From the NCBI GenBank assembly GCA_963738445.1, contig CAVTWS010000015.1, positions 248,001-312,000 of the forward strand: a stretch of 64,000 nucleotides of DNA. The letters run 5' to 3'. This DNA is from CAVTWS01 sp963738445. Lineage in GTDB: Bacteria > Actinomycetota > Acidimicrobiia > Acidimicrobiales > SHLQ01. Made by a program: the position numbers and the translations under genes. This document shows, in pieces, positions 17,098 to 27,017 of the stretch (position 1 is its first letter; every line of letters begins with the position of its first letter). The notes beneath the pieces are model-generated. The model saw only the letters and a program-made list of their open reading frames with translations. It was not told where the DNA came from and made no database searches.

Positions 17098-18390
17098 ATG
17101 TCCGTGCTGTCCCTCTCCTTCATGACGTCTTCCCTGACGTTCGCCGCCAATACCCAGCGGGCCATCGGCTGGGTCCTGGCCGTGCTCGTGCTGGCGGCGT
17201 TCGTGATCTACCTCGTCCTCAACATCCGGTCGGGCAGGCCCGAGGTCGGCTCGGAGATCGAGCTGGCGCCCAACCGCAAGCCCTACTACGACGACGACAT
17301 CCTCGAGACCAAACGGCTCGACCGCAGCCTCATCCAGGCGCTCGGCTTCCTCGGAATCGTGGCCGTGGCCCTTCCTGTGTACTGGCTGCGCGAGCCCGGC
17401 CGCATGGAGAACGCCGAGATCGGCCAGGTGCGCACGTTCACCAGCCGCGGCAGCGAGCTTTACGAGGCGCAGTGCTCGCGCTGCCATGGTCCCGGCGCGA
17501 CGGGCGGTGTGGCCGCCCGCACCCTGACCGACGAGTCCGGCGGGTTCGTCGCCACCGTCAACTGGACCGCGCCGGCCCTCACCAGCGTGCTCACCCGGTT
17601 CGACGAGGACGAAGTCCGTTACATCCTCAACTACGGACGCAACGGCGTGATGCCGGCCTGGGGCGCACCGGGCGGTGGACCCCTCACCGAGCAGCAGCTC
17701 ACCACGCTCGTCTACTACATGCGCAGCATCCAGCTGACCCCTGAGGAGGTGCAGGCCGAGGTGATCGCCGGCGTGGTCGCCGGGCTGGGTGAGGACAATC
17801 CCGTCCTGGCCGAACAGCCCGTCGCCGGTGCCCTGCTCGCCTTCGACGAAGCGGTGGCCGTGGTCGGCGCGGCCGGCGACGACGAAACGGCCCGCGCCGA
17901 CGCCCTCACGACGCTCGCCGAGGCTCAGGCGGCGGTCGACGCCGCCTTCACCGAGGCGCTCGGCGCCGAGGGCTACGGCGAGCTCCTGTTCAACAACGAG
18001 GGAAGCGCCGGCCAGTTCAACTGTGCCCGGTGCCATACCGCCGGGTTCTCTTACGGCGCCACCTCCGACACCGGTGTCGCCGATCTGATACAGGAATGGC
18101 CGAACCTGGAGACGGCGGGAACGCTCACCACCTACGAGCCGGGTGTCGGTTTCTTCGGACCCAACCTCACGAACGGCTCGACCACCCGCCAGTTCCCGAC
18201 GGCGGAGGAGCATGCCACCTTCATCGAAGGCGGAAGCCAGATAGGCACCCGCTACGGCCAGGGTGGTCAGGGCAATGGCCGGATGCCGGGCTTCGGTCTT
18301 CGTGACGACGCCGACCTCGGCCGCAGCTTCAGCGCCATCCTCACCGCCGAGCAGATCGCGGCCATCGTGGCCTACGAGAGGGGTTTGTGA
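17098..18390 (+). CDS. Membrane diheme cytochrome c of the bc complex
   Basis: A 430-residue protein with hydrophobic helices at about 21-42 and 79-97. It carries two cytochrome c domains, with CSRCH (about 128) and CARCH (about 308), separated by about 100 residues rich in Ala/Glu. A diheme c subunit replaces cytochrome c1 in actinobacterial bc complexes (QcrC), but here the heme domains are further apart and there are two N-terminal helices. It lies 10 bases after the Rieske stop, and its own stop overlaps the next ATG (TGATG). Its likely electron acceptor is a terminal oxidase that is not in this window. Confidence 0.85.
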   Translation: MSVLSLSFMTSSLTFAANTQRAIGWVLAVLVLAAFVIYLVLNIRSGRPEVGSEIELAPNRKPYYDDDILETKRLDRSLIQALGFLGIVAVALPVYWLREPGRMENAEIGQVRTFTSRGSELYEAQCSRCHGPGATGGVAARTLTDESGGFVATVNWTAPALTSVLTRFDEDEVRYILNYGRNGVMPAWGAPGGGPLTEQQLTTLVYYMRSIQLTPEEVQAEVIAGVVAGLGEDNPVLAEQPVAGALLAFDEAVAVVGAAGDDETARADALTTLAEAQAAVDAAFTEALGAEGYGELLFNNEGSAGQFNCARCHTAGFSYGATSDTGVADLIQEWPNLETAGTLTTYEPGVGFFGPNLTNGSTTRQFPTAEEHATFIEGGSQIGTRYGQGGQGNGRMPGFGLRDDADLGRSFSAILTAEQIAAIVAYERGL

Positions 18391-19406
18391 TGGAGGTCCT
18401 CGACCTCATCGCCGGCATCGCCTGGGATCCCAACATCCGGGGCGTGCTCGTCGTGCTGACCGGCATCTCGGTGCTGTTCGGCTCGATCTGGTTCATCGTC
18501 AGCACCAACAGCGGGTTCCGGCTGGGCACGTTGCTGTCGCTCGCGGCCCTGTTCGGCTTCCTCACCATCCTGGCCGGGTACTGGTGGGTGACCTCACCGA
18601 ACGCCTGGAAGGGCACCGATCCGAGCTGGGTCGTGGTCGATGTCAACACGAACGATCACGACGCCAGCGTGGTCGACGACGTGAGAGACCTGCCCGACCA
18701 CGCCGAGCTCGTCACCGAGTACGGCACCGCCTACGACCTCGTCGTGGCATCGGGCAGCGAACAGGCCAGCGCCGACTTCAACAGCCCACCCTCCGAGGAC
18801 GAGCTGGCTGGTCTCGAACCCGACGCGGCCCAACGCCTGATCGCCGATCGCCAGATCCGTAACGAGAACATCAACTACTCCGACCTCGAAGGTGTCGACC
18901 CCGACGTCATCGACGACGCCGACATCGACTTCGGCGGATGGGATCTGCTGGCGGCGGCCGATGCCGGAGAGCCCCAGACGGTGGCGGCGGCGGAGCTCAT
19001 CGAGCTGGGCGTCTTCGACACCGCCACCCAGTTCGTCAACCTCGAAGCCTTCGAGGTCGGCGGCAAGCCGAAGCTGACGGAGGACCCGAACCGCCTCGAC
19101 CGCATCGGCCACTGGTTCGCCAACGCCGCTCGCCTCACCCATCCGCCGCACTACGTCGTCGTCACCGTGCAGGGCGTCGATCAGGACCTCCTCGCCGACC
19201 AGACCGTGGCGGGAGCCCCGCCGCCGCGGCCCGTCGTCGACGAGGATGCTCCGGTCGTCTCTGTCGTCATGCTGCGCGATCTCGGGGATCGCCGCCTCCC
19301 TCCGGCTCTCCTGACCGTCGCGTCGGCACTCATCTTCGCTGCGTTGTGCTACGTATTGCATGTGCGCGACAAGCTGTCGATGGCCCGCAACGCGGCGACG
19401 AGGTAG
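18390..19406 (+). CDS. Uncharacterised membrane protein linked to the bc and complex I genes
   Basis: A 338-residue protein with ATG overlapping the previous stop. Two helices lie near the N-terminus (about 17-38 and 44-64) and one near the C-terminus (about 303-321). The roughly 230 residues between are acidic and hydrophilic with no metal- or cofactor-binding motif. I do not recognise the family. Its position, coupled to the diheme cytochrome and 7 bases before nuoA, suggests an accessory or assembly role at the interface of the two respiratory operons. Confidence 0.7.
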   Translation: MEVLDLIAGIAWDPNIRGVLVVLTGISVLFGSIWFIVSTNSGFRLGTLLSLAALFGFLTILAGYWWVTSPNAWKGTDPSWVVVDVNTNDHDASVVDDVRDLPDHAELVTEYGTAYDLVVASGSEQASADFNSPPSEDELAGLEPDAAQRLIADRQIRNENINYSDLEGVDPDVIDDADIDFGGWDLLAAADAGEPQTVAAAELIELGVFDTATQFVNLEAFEVGGKPKLTEDPNRLDRIGHWFANAARLTHPPHYVVVTVQGVDQDLLADQTVAGAPPPRPVVDEDAPVVSVVMLRDLGDRRLPPALLTVASALIFAALCYVLHVRDKLSMARNAATR

Positions 19407-19413
19407 GTAACCC

Positions 19414-19884
19414 ATGCTCGGTCAGTACCTTCCGGTGATCCTGCTGCTGGGCTTGGCGGTGGCGTTCGGCGCAGGCAGCTTCTTCGCCTCCGGTCTGCTG
19501 GCCCCCCGCCGACCCCACGACCGGAAGCTCGCACCCTACGAGTGCGGCATCATCCCCACCCGGGAAGCGCCAGAACGCTTCCCGGTGCGCTTCTTCCTGG
19601 TCGCCATGATCTTCATCGTGGTCGACATCGAGATCATCTTCTTCTACCCGTGGGCCATCGCCCACCGCGAGCTCGGGGTCTTCGGCCTCGTGGCGATCCT
19701 GATCTTCAGCGTGGCCGTCTTCGAGAGCTTCGTGTACCTCATCAGCCAGGGCGCCCTGGAGTGGGGCCCGGTCAAGCAGGTTCGCCACCGGCTCACGTCG
19801 GCGGTATCGGCCGAGCGGACGGCGTCGAGCACGGTGCGCCGGGTCGGCCTCGAGGGTCGAGTCGACCGGGGCGAGGCCGCCTGA
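19414..19884 (+). CDS. nuoA: NADH-quinone oxidoreductase subunit A (cluster 1)
   Basis: A 156-residue membrane subunit with three helices. It has the conserved YECGIIPT loop (the cysteine whose exposure changes in the active/deactive transition) and [22 protein letters not shown]. The C-terminal tail of about 35 basic residues is longer than usual. It opens a 14-gene complex I operon, and the stop overlaps the nuoB ATG by one base. Confidence 0.92.
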   Translation: MLGQYLPVILLLGLAVAFGAGSFFASGLLAPRRPHDRKLAPYECGIIPTREAPERFPVRFFLVAMIFIVVDIEIIFFYPWAIAHRELGVFGLVAILIFSVAVFESFVYLISQGALEWGPVKQVRHRLTSAVSAERTASSTVRRVGLEGRVDRGEAA

Positions 19885-20474
19885 TGGGTCTCGTGCAGGA
19901 TGTCCGCGATGACGGCTTCGGAGGTCTCCAGCACAACTTCCTCACCGGGAAGCTGGAGGATCTCGTCAACTGGAGCCGGGCCCGCAGCATGTGGCCGGCC
20001 ACGTTCGGCCTGGCCTGCTGCGCCATCGAGATGATGGCGTCCGGCGCGGCGCACTACGACCTGGCGCGCTACGGCATGGAGGTCTTCCGGGCGTCGCCCC
20101 GTCAGGCCGATCTCATGATCGTGGCCGGCCGGGTGAGCCAGAAGATGGCACCGGTCCTGCGGCAGATCTACGACCAGATGATGGAACCCAAGTGGGTCAT
20201 CTCGATGGGCGTCTGCGCCTCGTCGGGGGGCATGTTCAACAACTACGCCATCGTGCAGGGCGTCGACCAGGTGGTCCCGGTCGATGTGTACGCACCCGGG
20301 TGCCCGCCCGGCCCGGAGACGTTGATGCACGCCATCTTCACGCTGCACGCCCAGATCCAGTCCGGCGAGCTCCTGCGCCGCCGTGACGACACCGGCGCCG
20401 GCGCCAACATCGTCATCGAGCACCGGCCGGCCGAGTCGGTCGCGGTGCAGACCGTCTCCATCGGGAGGCGTTGA
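19884..20474 (+). CDS. nuoB: NADH-quinone oxidoreductase subunit B (cluster 1)
   Basis: A 196-residue subunit that carries cluster N2, the last iron-sulfur centre before quinone. The four ligand cysteines are visible in [17 protein letters not shown] and APGCPPGPE. The C-terminal ~35 residues extend beyond the usual end. The start is fixed by the one-base overlap with nuoA. Confidence 0.93.
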   Translation: MGLVQDVRDDGFGGLQHNFLTGKLEDLVNWSRARSMWPATFGLACCAIEMMASGAAHYDLARYGMEVFRASPRQADLMIVAGRVSQKMAPVLRQIYDQMMEPKWVISMGVCASSGGMFNNYAIVQGVDQVVPVDVYAPGCPPGPETLMHAIFTLHAQIQSGELLRRRDDTGAGANIVIEHRPAESVAVQTVSIGRR

Positions 20475-20476
20475 CC

Positions 20477-21007
20477 ATGGCCGACGATCCTGCCGCCCTC
20501 TCTGACGCGCCCGAGGTCGAGGCGATCCCGGAACCCGAGCGGGCCTACGGCGCTCTCGTCAGCTGGTCGCGTAGCCAGCGGGTGATCCATCCCGAGCGCC
20601 GTGCCTACCTGGCCACGGTCAAGGCGATCCGGGCCGATGGCTTCTGCATGGCGATCGATGTCACTGCGGTCGATTACCTCACCGCGGATACGCCCCGACC
20701 GCTGCCCGCCGGGGTCACCGCCGAGCGGTTCGAGATCGTGGCCAGCTTCATCAACCATGATCGCCCGGACCGACTCCGCGTCCGCGTGCAGGTGCCGGCC
20801 GACGAGCCGAGCGTGGCCAGCCTTTTCGACGAGTTCCCCGGCACCGAAACCCTCGAGCGAGAGGTGTTCGACATGTTCGGGATCACATTCGATGGCCATC
20901 CCGACATGAGCCGCATCCTCATGCCCGAGGACTGGGAGGGCCATCCGTTGCGCAAGGACTTCGCCATCGGCCGCATCCCGGTCCAGTTCAAGGGCTCGCC
21001 ATCATGA
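20477..21007 (+). CDS. nuoC: NADH-quinone oxidoreductase subunit C (cluster 1)
   Basis: A 176-residue peripheral-arm subunit. ATG 20477 is used because GGAGG (20464-20468) is 8 bases upstream; an in-frame TTG at 20471 is too close. The signature [36 protein letters not shown] is complete in order (positions about 126-161). The stop lies within ATGA at 21004-21007; that ATG starts a 19-codon micro-ORF, not nuoD. Confidence 0.92.
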   Translation: MADDPAALSDAPEVEAIPEPERAYGALVSWSRSQRVIHPERRAYLATVKAIRADGFCMAIDVTAVDYLTADTPRPLPAGVTAERFEIVASFINHDRPDRLRVRVQVPADEPSVASLFDEFPGTETLEREVFDMFGITFDGHPDMSRILMPEDWEGHPLRKDFAIGRIPVQFKGSPS

Positions 21008-21063
21008 GCCGCACGGCGCGCCCGGAATGGGCGCCTGAAGGCGGATCCGGGGTCGTGCGATGA
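21004..21063 (+). other. Micro-ORF cassette between nuoC and nuoD (cluster 1)
   Basis: The motif ATGAGCC occurs at 21004-21010 (overlapping the nuoC stop) and again at 21060-21066 (the nuoD start). The 56-bp unit between the two starts encodes [19 protein letters not shown], whose TGA (21061-21063) overlaps the nuoD ATG. So both junctions keep an ATGA overlap. The DNA also has imperfect inverted ends (CGCACG near 21010 and CGTGCG near 21055). A similar unit beginning MSRTAR precedes nuoH. Whether the peptide is made is unknown. Confidence 0.55.
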
Positions 21064-22388
21064 GCCCGATGCCGGCCGGTCTGGCCGAAGAACTGCTGCT
21101 CGTCCGCGCCGAGAGCGCCTCGGACGAACGCGTCCGCCGCCGCGGCGACGATTCCGCAGTCCTGCGCTACAGCGAGGCCGACATCGCCACGCTCGAGGGC
21201 GACCCATCGAGCTCGGCCGACGACGAACGCATGATCTTGAACATGGGGCCGTCGCACCCGAGCACGCATGGTGTGCTGCGCCTCATGCTGGAGCTCGAAG
21301 GCGAAACGGTGCTGCGCTCGAAGGCCATCATCGGCTACCTCCACACGGGCATGGAGAAGACCGGGGAGGACCTCACCTACCTTCAGGGCCCCACCAACGT
21401 CACCCGCATGGACTATGCCGCGCCGCTGTTCAGCGAGCTGGCGTTCTCCATGGCCACCGAAACCCTGCTCGGTGTCGAGGTGCCGGAGCGGGCCACCTGG
21501 ATCCGCATGTTGATGTGCGAGCTGAACCGCATGTCCTCGCACCTGCTGTTCATGGCCACCAACGGCATGGACCTGGGCGCGGTGTCGATGATGATCTACG
21601 GCTGGCGTGAGCGCGAGGAGGTGCTCCGCCTCTTCGAGACCAGTCACCGGCCTGCGCATGAACCACAACTACATCCGCCCCGGTGGCGTGGCCGCTGACC
21701 TGCCCGACGGGTGGCCAGGAAGTCGTCGGCCATCTGCGACATGATCCCGCCCCGCCTCGAGGAGTACGACATCCTGATGACGGGTCAGCCGATCTGGCGA
21801 GATCGCCTTCAAGGGGTCGGGCGCGCTGTCGACCGCGGAAGCGCTTGCGCTTTCGGCGCACCGGTCCGCTGCTGCGCTCCACCGGCTACCCGTGGGACCT
21901 CCGACGCGACGATGCCCTACCTGCGTACGACGAGCTCGAGTTCGACGTCATCGTCGGCACGTACGGGGACAGCTTCGACCGGTACGCCATTCGGCTCAAC
22001 GAGATCCGCGAGTCGATCAAGATCGTGCGGCAGTTCGTCGACCGGATGCCGAGCGGCGACTATCGCGTGCAGGACAAGAAGATGACTCCGCCGCCGCGTG
22101 CCCGCATCGACGAGTCGATGGAAGCGCTCATCCACCACTTCAAGATCTTCACCGAGGGATACAAGGTTCCCGAAGGGGAGGCCTACGTGGCGGTGGAATC
22201 GCCGCGTGGCGAGTTGGGCTGCTATATCGTCTCCGACGGCTCGTCGAAGCCCTATCGCATGCACATCCGGGGTCCGAGCTTCGTGAACCTCCAGACGCTG
22301 CCCCACCTGATGCAGCGGCGGGCTCATCGCGGACGCCGTGGCCAACATCTCCTCGGTCGACCCGATCATGGGCGAGGTCGACCGATGA
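21060..22388 (+). CDS. nuoD: NADH-quinone oxidoreductase subunit D (cluster 1, several frameshifts)
   Basis: The 49-kDa quinone-site subunit. It is intact to about 21640 with [22 protein letters not shown] and YLHTGMEK. It then changes frame repeatedly: an extra A near 21643 (GAGACCAGTCACC instead of GAGACCGTCACC), another extra base near 21715, and more near 21815-21870. Downstream, [44 protein letters not shown] and [13 protein letters not shown] are all conserved in another frame, with a last shift near 22318. Survival of every motif points to sequencing or assembly errors. The stop overlaps the nuoE start. Confidence 0.85.
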
Positions 22389-23044
22389 AGCCGGCCCACG
22401 GTAAGGCCCGAACACCGAGCTCGCTCTCGAGAACATCGGCCCGGTACCCGCGCCAGAAGTCGGCGTTGATCCCGCTGCTGCACCTTGCCCAGGAGCAGGA
22501 TGGCTGGGTGACCGACCGATGCGATGGCGCACATCGCCGAGCTGTCGACGTCACCCCGGCCGAGGTCATCGGAACGCGCAGCTTCTACGAGATGTTCAAG
22601 TTCCACCCCGCCGGTCGGTACATGGTGAACGTCTGCACCAACATCTCGTGCCAGCTGCTCGGTGCCGAGGACATGCTCCACCACGCCGAGTCGACGCTCG
22701 GGGTGCGGGCCGGCAGCACCACCGCCGACGGTCTGTTCACGTTCGAAGACGTCGAGTGCATCGCCGCCTGCACCGAGGCACCGTGCCTGCAGGTCAACTA
22801 CCGCTACTTCAATCGCGTGACCGTCGAGGGCTTCGACGCCATGGTCGCCGATCTGCGGGCCGGGCGGACCCCGGCCAACGTCATCGTCGGTGAATCCGGC
22901 GAGATGATCCCCGGGCATGGAGCTTGGGGCTCGTGCGCCAGACACATCCCCGCCGGCCGAGCGGTGGGAGCCGTGCCCCCCGAGGACGTCACCGAAGGTC
23001 CGGTGTGGCTGGCCCGCAACGTCCCGGCCAGGGGTCAGAGCTGA
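22385..23044 (+). CDS. nuoE: NADH-quinone oxidoreductase subunit E (cluster 1, local frame errors)
   Basis: The 24-kDa 2Fe-2S thioredoxin-fold subunit of the NADH module. The [2Fe-2S] ligands appear in [10 protein letters not shown] and [36 protein letters not shown] is the usual N-terminal helix. Two short stretches (about 22400-22440 and 22515-22545) read in the wrong frame but recover, so compensating indels are likely. It starts at ATG 22385, overlapping the nuoD stop, and its stop overlaps the nuoF ATG. Confidence 0.85.
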   Translation: MKPAHGKARTPSSLSRTSARYPRQKSALIPLLHLAQEQDGWVTDRCDGAHRRAVDVTPAEVIGTRSFYEMFKFHPAGRYMVNVCTNISCQLLGAEDMLHHAESTLGVRAGSTTADGLFTFEDVECIAACTEAPCLQVNYRYFNRVTVEGFDAMVADLRAGRTPANVIVGESGEMIPGHGAWGSCARHIPAGRAVGAVPPEDVTEGPVWLARNVPARGQS

Positions 23045-24471
23045 TGGCCACGGACACCTAGTCGAGCACGCGCCGGGCTTCGTCGGCAACGAGGGGCCCA
23101 AGATCGTCAGCAGCCGCTTCCCCTGGCCGACAGCTACACCCTCGTCCCGCTACGAGGCAACCGGCGGCTACCAGGGTCTCCGATCGCGCTGCCGGAACCC
23201 CGGACCAGGTGCACGAGCCAGGTCAAGGACGCCACGGTGCTCGGCCGCGGTGGCGCCGGGTTCCCGGCCGGCGACCAAATGGGGTTTCTGCCCTCCGGGC
23301 GTATGGCCGCGCTACCTCGTCGTCAACGGCGACGAATCCGAGCCCGGCACCTACAAGGACCGCCTGCTCATGGAGCGCGATCCCCATCAGCTCATCGAGG
23401 GCTGCCTCATCGCCTGCTTACGCGGTCGGTCTCTCCCAGTGCTTCCTCTACGTCCGCGGTGAGATGGCCCTGGCGCAACAGCGGATCGCCGTCGCCCTCA
23501 ACGAGGCGTACGCGGCCGGGTACGTCGGGCGCGAACATCTTGGGCACGCGACTTCTCGGTCGACATCGTGTTGCACTGGGGGGCCGGGGCGTACATCGTC
23601 GGCGAGGAGACGGCGCTGATCGAGAGCCTCGAGGGCAACCGGGGCATGCCGCGGCTGAAGCCGCCGTACTTCCCGGCGGCTCGATCGGGCTCTACGGCAA
23701 GCCGACCATCGTCAACAACGTCGAGACCCTGTCCAACCTGCCGTGGATCCTCGACAACGGGAACGAGGCGTACAAGCAGTACGGCAGCGAGGCGTCACCC
23801 GGCACCCGCCTGGTCGCCGTGTCCGGGCACGTGAAGCGACCCGGCGTGTACGAGGTCCAGCAGGGCGATCACGACGTTCCGCGAGCTGTTCTACGGAGAC
23901 GAACTACTGCCAGGGCATCCGCGACGGCCACGAACTCAAGATGTTCATTCCCGGTGGCGGGTCGGCGCCGTGGTTCTTCGAGGAGCAGCTCGATCTCCCC
24001 ATGGAAGGCCGCGCCATCGGCAGCGCCGGTTCGATGCTGGGCTCCGGGGCGCATCGTCGTGATGGACGAGTCCGCCGATGCGGTCAAGGCCTGCCTCCGG
24101 ATCGTGCGCTTCTTCGCCCGCGAGTCATGCGGCAAGTGCACCCCGTGCCGCGAGGGCACGACCTGGGAGGAACGAATCCTCCAGCGCATCCTCGACGGGC
24201 ACGGTCGGCCGAGCGACATCGAACTGCTGCTCGACGTGGCCGACAACATCAGCCCCGGGCCCTACCCGGTGGCTTCGTGGGAATCGGAGGGCATGGCCGC
24301 CGTGCCGTTCCCGCCCAAGCAGACCACGATCTGCCCGCTCGGTCCCTCGTCGGTCGCGCCCATCGCCTCGACCATGCGTCGGTTCCGTCACGAGTTCGAA
24401 GCCAAGATCACCCGCCGCGACATCATCCCGGTCGCCTCTGGCCCCGTGGCCTCGGTCGGAGCCCCTCATGA
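23044..24471 (+). CDS. nuoF: NADH-quinone oxidoreductase subunit F (cluster 1, several frameshifts)
   Basis: The 51-kDa subunit that oxidises NADH with FMN. Frame breaks occur within the first six codons and repeatedly after, yet the order of motifs is complete: [15 protein letters not shown] and [17 protein letters not shown] (FMN/NADH site), [34 protein letters not shown], and the 4Fe-4S ligands [12 protein letters not shown] near 24125-24160. The end at 24471 assumes a shift near 24450 so that the TGA overlaps the nuoG ATG, as at neighbouring junctions. Confidence 0.83.
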
Positions 24472-26970
24472 CCGAACACCTCCGACACGGCGATACCACG
24501 GAGGCCGCCCGACACCGTCGCCGTCACCGTCAACGGGTCGAGATCGCCGCCCAGCCCGGGCGAACTGCTGATCGACGCGTGCCGAGCGCCGGCGTCTACA
24601 TCCCACGGTTCTGCTACCACCCGCGCATGGAGCCGGTGGGCATGTGCCGCATGTGCCTGGTCGAGGTCGACACCGGCCGTGGCCCCGCGCTCAGCCGTCG
24701 TGCATGTTGAGCGTGGCGCCCGGCATGAAGGTCGACACCGAATCCGAGCTGACCAAGAAGGCCCAGGACGGGGTCCTCGAGTTCCTGCTGTCAACCATCC
24801 GCTGGACTGCCCGGTCTGCGACAAGGGTGGCGAGTGCCCGCTGCAGGACCAGACCGTGGCGTTCGGTCCGGGGGAGAGCCGCTTCGTCGAGGAGAAGCGG
24901 CACTTCGAGAAGCCGATCCCGATCAGCGACACCGTGTTCCTCGACCGCGAGCGCTGCATCCTGTGCGACCGCTGCACCCGGTTCGCCAAAGAAGTGGCCG
25001 GCGATCCGCTGATCCATTCCAGGGGCGCGGGCAACAACACCGAGGTCAACACGTTCCCCGATGCAGCCGTTCAGCTCGTACTTCTCGGGCAACACGGTCC
25101 AGATCTGCCCCGTCGGCGCCTTGACCGCGAAACCGTACCGGTTCAAGGCCCGCCCCTGGGATCTCGAGGAGACCGAGTCGCACGCCACCGTGGATTCGGT
25201 GGGCGGCCGCGTCGCCGTCCAGCGCTCGCGCAACGTGGTGCTGCGATACATCGGCGTCGACAGCGACGCCGTCAACTGGGGCTGGTTGTCCGACAAGGAA
25301 CGCTTCGGCTTCGAAGCCTGACGGACCGATCGCCTCGGCCGCCCCGAGCTCCGGCGCCGGCGACGACGCTCGTCGATGCGCGCTGGTCCCACGCCATCCG
25401 CCGGGCCGCCGAGGCGCTCCAGGGTGTCGATCCCGCGCCGAGTGGGCGTGCATCGGCGGCGCCCGCCTCACCAACGAGGCGCAGTACCTGTGGGCCAAGT
25501 TGGCGAAAGGGGTGATCGGTACCGACAACGTCGACGCCCAACTCGGCGACGGGCTTCCGGCCGAGGTCGTGCTCGGCCTGCCGCGCGCCACGATCGCCGA
25601 GGCGTGCACGCCAAGGGGCACCGTCGTCATGCTCGGGCCGGACCCCAAAGAGGAACTCGGGTTCGCTCTACCTTCGGCTTGCGCCATGCGGTCGTCAACG
25701 ACGGCGTCACGCTTGATCGAGCTCACGCCCCGGCCGACCGGTCTCTCCCGGTACGCAGCCCATTCGCTGCACCCGGTGCCCGGCGAGGCCGCCGAGCGTC
25801 GTGCGGGCCCTGTCGAGCGACTCCCGATCCGACACCGGCGGGATGGCTGCCGCCGCGCTCGCTGCCGCGGGAACGCACCTTCGTGCCTCGACCGGCCCGG
25901 TCACCGTGATCGTGGGTCGGGCGTCCGTCGCCGAAGGCGCTGGTCACGTCGTCGACGCCGCGCTACGCCCTCCGCGATGGCCTCACCGGGGCCCGCTTCC
26001 TCCCGGCGCTGCGGCGCGGCAACATCCACGGCGCCCTCGACATGGGACTGGCGCCGGGTCTGCTCCCAGGCCGGGTCACCCTCGACGGCGGTCGCCCGCA
26101 GCTCGCCGACCGTTGGCCGGGTCCTCCGGCGCGCTCCGGTCTCGACACCGGTGGGATCCTGCAGGCCGCCGCGGCCGGCAAGCTCGACGTGCTCGTCCTG
26201 CTCGGCGCCGACCCCCTCGACCGACCTCCCCGACGCCGACCTGGCGCGCCGAGCCGTCGCCGGTGCCGGCACCGTGATCGCCGTCGATCTCTTCGTCACC
26301 GCGTCCGTCGCCGAGGCCGACATCGTCCTGGCCGCCGCCGGACACCGGTGAGGTCGACGGCTCGTTCACCAACCTCGAAGGCCGGGTCAGCCTGCTGGCC
26401 CAGAAGGTCACCCCGCCCGGGACCGCCCGCCCCGACTGGGTGCTCGCCACCGAGATCGCCGCCGCGCTCGGTGTCGATCTCGGTGTGGCTTCGCTCGACA
26501 GCGTGTGGGCCGAGATCGCGGTCCGTCGCGCCGATGTACGCTGGCGTCTCGCCCGCCTCCGTCCGCGCCGCCGGGGCCGAAGGCATGCTGATCGACGGGA
26601 CGCTCACCGGCGTCGCCGATCCGATGCCCGACCCCGACACCATCCGCCGACTCCTACGACCGTACGACTCGTCGCCGCCGGGCGATGTACGACCAGGGCA
26701 CACTCGTCCAGCACAGCCCGTCACTGGCCACGCTCGGCCCAACCGGCGGCCCTGCGAGTCAACCCGGCCGAGCTCGAGAAGCTCGGCCTGGCCAGTGGCG
26801 AGCGTCTCAAAGCCACGTCCGGCAAGGGTTCGCTCACGTTGCCCGCCATCGCCGACATCGGGGTGCCGCGAGGCGTCGCCGCCGTCGTGCTCAATCAGGC
26901 GAACGCCGGCGTCACCGACCTGATCGACGCCACCGTCTCGGTCACCGACATCCGACTGGAGCGGCCATGA
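24468..26970 (+). CDS. nuoG: NADH-quinone oxidoreductase subunit G (cluster 1, many frameshifts)
   Basis: The 75-kDa iron-sulfur subunit. In sequence across frames: [25 protein letters not shown] (2Fe-2S), [13 protein letters not shown] (4Fe-4S N5-type site), [17 protein letters not shown] (4Fe-4S), [23 protein letters not shown], then a molybdopterin-oxidoreductase-like C-terminal domain. The 3' end, [24 protein letters not shown]...[11 protein letters not shown], is clean. At least eight shifts lie between 24480 and 26690. The stop is part of ATGAGCC, where a second micro-ORF begins. Confidence 0.8.
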
Positions 26971-27017
26971 GCCGTACGGCGCGAGCAGCCGCGAGCCCGA
27001 AGGCGACCCGCCTATGA
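26967..27017 (+). other. Micro-ORF cassette between nuoG and nuoH (cluster 1)
   Basis: ATGAGCC at 26967-26973 overlaps the nuoG stop and is repeated at 27014-27020 as the nuoH start. The 47-bp unit encodes [16 protein letters not shown], with its TGA (27015-27017) overlapping the nuoH ATG. The first six residues are the same as in the nuoC/nuoD cassette, and the DNA shares GCCGYACGGCGCG and a GAAGGCG box, so the two are related insertions. Confidence 0.55.

Noticed and set aside
21060..26970. Cluster 1 nuoD-nuoG as pseudogenes
   Set aside because: All cofactor motifs and junction overlaps survive, and unrelated acs shows the same kind of damage, so errors in the assembly are more likely than decay.
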